Below are positions 63,342 through 64,000 of a DNA stretch of 64,000 nt, one piece after another. How positions within the stretch are numbered: position 1 is the stretch's first letter; each line of letters begins with the position of its first letter. The stretch covers positions 124,001 through 188,000 of the forward strand of contig NZ_QEYO01000002.1 in NCBI RefSeq assembly GCF_023718305.1, read 5' to 3'. This DNA is from Gramella sp. AN32 (GTDB taxonomy: Bacteria > Bacteroidota > Bacteroidia > Flavobacteriales > Flavobacteriaceae). The notes beneath the pieces are model-generated. The model had not been told where the DNA came from. It worked only from the letters and a program-made list of their open reading frames with translations, and ran no database searches. The translations under genes were made by a program, and so were the position numbers.

Positions 63342-64000
63342 ATGAAAAAGAAAAATATCGCCAAAGTATATCTTACTGTTTTTATTGCCTTTTTGTCTAT
63401 TAGCTTGAATGCTAAGGAAAAAGCTGAAGGTGAGCAAGAAGGAGGAAAAGTGGATACTAAAGAGGAGATAAAAGAATATATTGATCATCACCTTGCTGAT
63501 TCTCATTACTTTAATTTCTTATCAGACGGTGAAGCCGGCGAACACTACGGATTTCCATTACCGGTAATTCTTTGGGATAATGGATTAAAGGTATTTTCTT
63601 CCGGAAAATTCCATCACGGTGAAGAACTGGTTGAAATCGATGGCCAGCACTACAAATTATACCATTCAAAAATTTATAAAACAGACGCTAACGGGACCAT
63701 TAACTATTCCGAAGAATCTGAATATCCTACCAATGAAAGACCTTTAGATTTTTCTATCACCAAGAATGTGGTCACTATGATCGCGGTTTCTTTATTGATG
63801 TTTTTAATGTTTAGCGCTTTAGCTTCGGCTTACGGTAAAAAAGATATTCCAACGAAATTTGGCAGATTTTTAGAGCCTTTGGTGATATATGTTAGAGATG
63901 ATATTGCAAAACCGAATATTGGCCCTAAATACAGAAAATACATGAGCTTTTTGCTTACCGTCTTTTTCTTTATCTGGGTACTGAACCTTATTGGGATGAC
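63342..64000 (+). CDS. atpB: F0F1 ATP synthase subunit a, C-terminal part cut by window end
   Basis: About 219 N-terminal residues visible. A signal peptide-like start (MKKKNIAKVYLTVFIAFLSISLNA) and a long, charged extracytoplasmic segment (DHHLADSHYFNFL and GEHYGFPLPVILW) precede the first membrane helices (about 144-164). The last visible residues (MSFLLTVFFFIWVLNLIGM) match the second helix of subunit a. The essential Arg of the proton channel would lie past the edge. It has its own promoter, so the atp operon proper may start here. Confidence 0.93.
   Translation, partial: MKKKNIAKVYLTVFIAFLSISLNAKEKAEGEQEGGKVDTKEEIKEYIDHHLADSHYFNFLSDGEAGEHYGFPLPVILWDNGLKVFSSGKFHHGEELVEIDGQHYKLYHSKIYKTDANGTINYSEESEYPTNERPLDFSITKNVVTMIAVSLLMFLMFSALASAYGKKDIPTKFGRFLEPLVIYVRDDIAKPNIGPKYRKYMSFLLTVFFFIWVLNLIGM

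Noticed and set aside
1..64000. CRISPR arrays, insertion sequences or defence genes
   Set aside because: No spaced direct repeats and no transposase-, Cas-, restriction- or toxin-like proteins were found among the reading frames.

Overview
This 64 kb window is chromosomal DNA of a marine-type member of the Flavobacteriaceae (Bacteroidota); Gramella/Christiangramia or a close relative is my best guess. The evidence is a low-GC genome, a SusC/SusD pair, a type IX secretion lipoprotein (PorW/SprE), many families restricted to Bacteroidota (DUF4175, DUF4837, DUF4254, DUF5687, DUF6427, DUF6909-like), and promoters of the TAnnTTTG type (-7 element) in place of the sigma-70 TATAAT type. Nearly all of it is ordinary, vertically inherited housekeeping DNA. 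I see no prophage, insertion sequence, CRISPR array or recognisable defence island, and no convincing new multi-gene system.

Layout. 1-8.4 kb (minus strand): a polysaccharide-utilisation-type locus with murQ (MurNAc-6-P etherase), a CBM9-like protein, a GHL-type glycosidase-like lipoprotein, SusC, SusD and the start of a GH18 protein; it looks like a locus for scavenging peptidoglycan or amino-sugar fragments. 8.6-13 kb: lepA and an NhaP-type antiporter, convergent, with a small four-helix-bundle (S23/IVP) gene between them that is bracketed by short TAGTC-type repeats. 13-19.5 kb (plus): a metallo-beta-lactamase-fold hydrolase, S8 and M1 peptidases, rnpA and a C-terminal processing protease. 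19.5-25 kb: a GNAT gene and rpiB, a 510-bp AT-rich non-coding gap, two tiny genes, rnr, a LysE-type exporter, tRNA-Cys and folB. 25-30.7 kb: glnS, a YtxH/holin-like envelope cassette, an SPFH protein and gltX.

30.7-37.2 kb: DUF4175, ybeY, mnmG and a methyltransferase. Two identical 16-bp perfect palindromes matching the parS consensus flank mnmG, which suggests this is the ParB-bound, origin-proximal part of the chromosome. 37.2-37.6 kb: a compound hairpin repeat element. 37.6-44 kb: an OmpH/Skp-like lipoprotein, holB and a DoxX-like gene (minus), then pgk, an MltD-like LysM transglycosylase, DUF4837 and tatA. 44-50.4 kb: a tightly packed plus-strand run of M23 peptidase, GH3-like adenylating enzyme, a large protein with a nucleoside-phosphorylase-like C-terminus, rfbC, rfbD and a GT2 glycosyltransferase. 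50.4-57 kb: a CapK-like ligase, purD, DUF6341/DUF6427 membrane proteins, DUF4254, a GT9 heptosyltransferase-like enzyme and a PaaE-like flavin/2Fe-2S reductase. 57-59.6 kb: a DUF5687 ABC permease and its ATPase. 59.7-64 kb: porW/sprE, a bactofilin, and the start of the ATP synthase operon (atpZ, a DUF6168-like AtpI-type protein, and atpB cut by the window edge).

The observations most worth checking are the parS pair around mnmG, the repeat-bracketed four-helix-bundle gene, the peptidoglycan-scavenging locus, predicted leaderless transcripts where the -7 box abuts the ATG, the hairpin repeat at 37.4-37.6 kb, and the GH3/phosphorylase-like gene pair.
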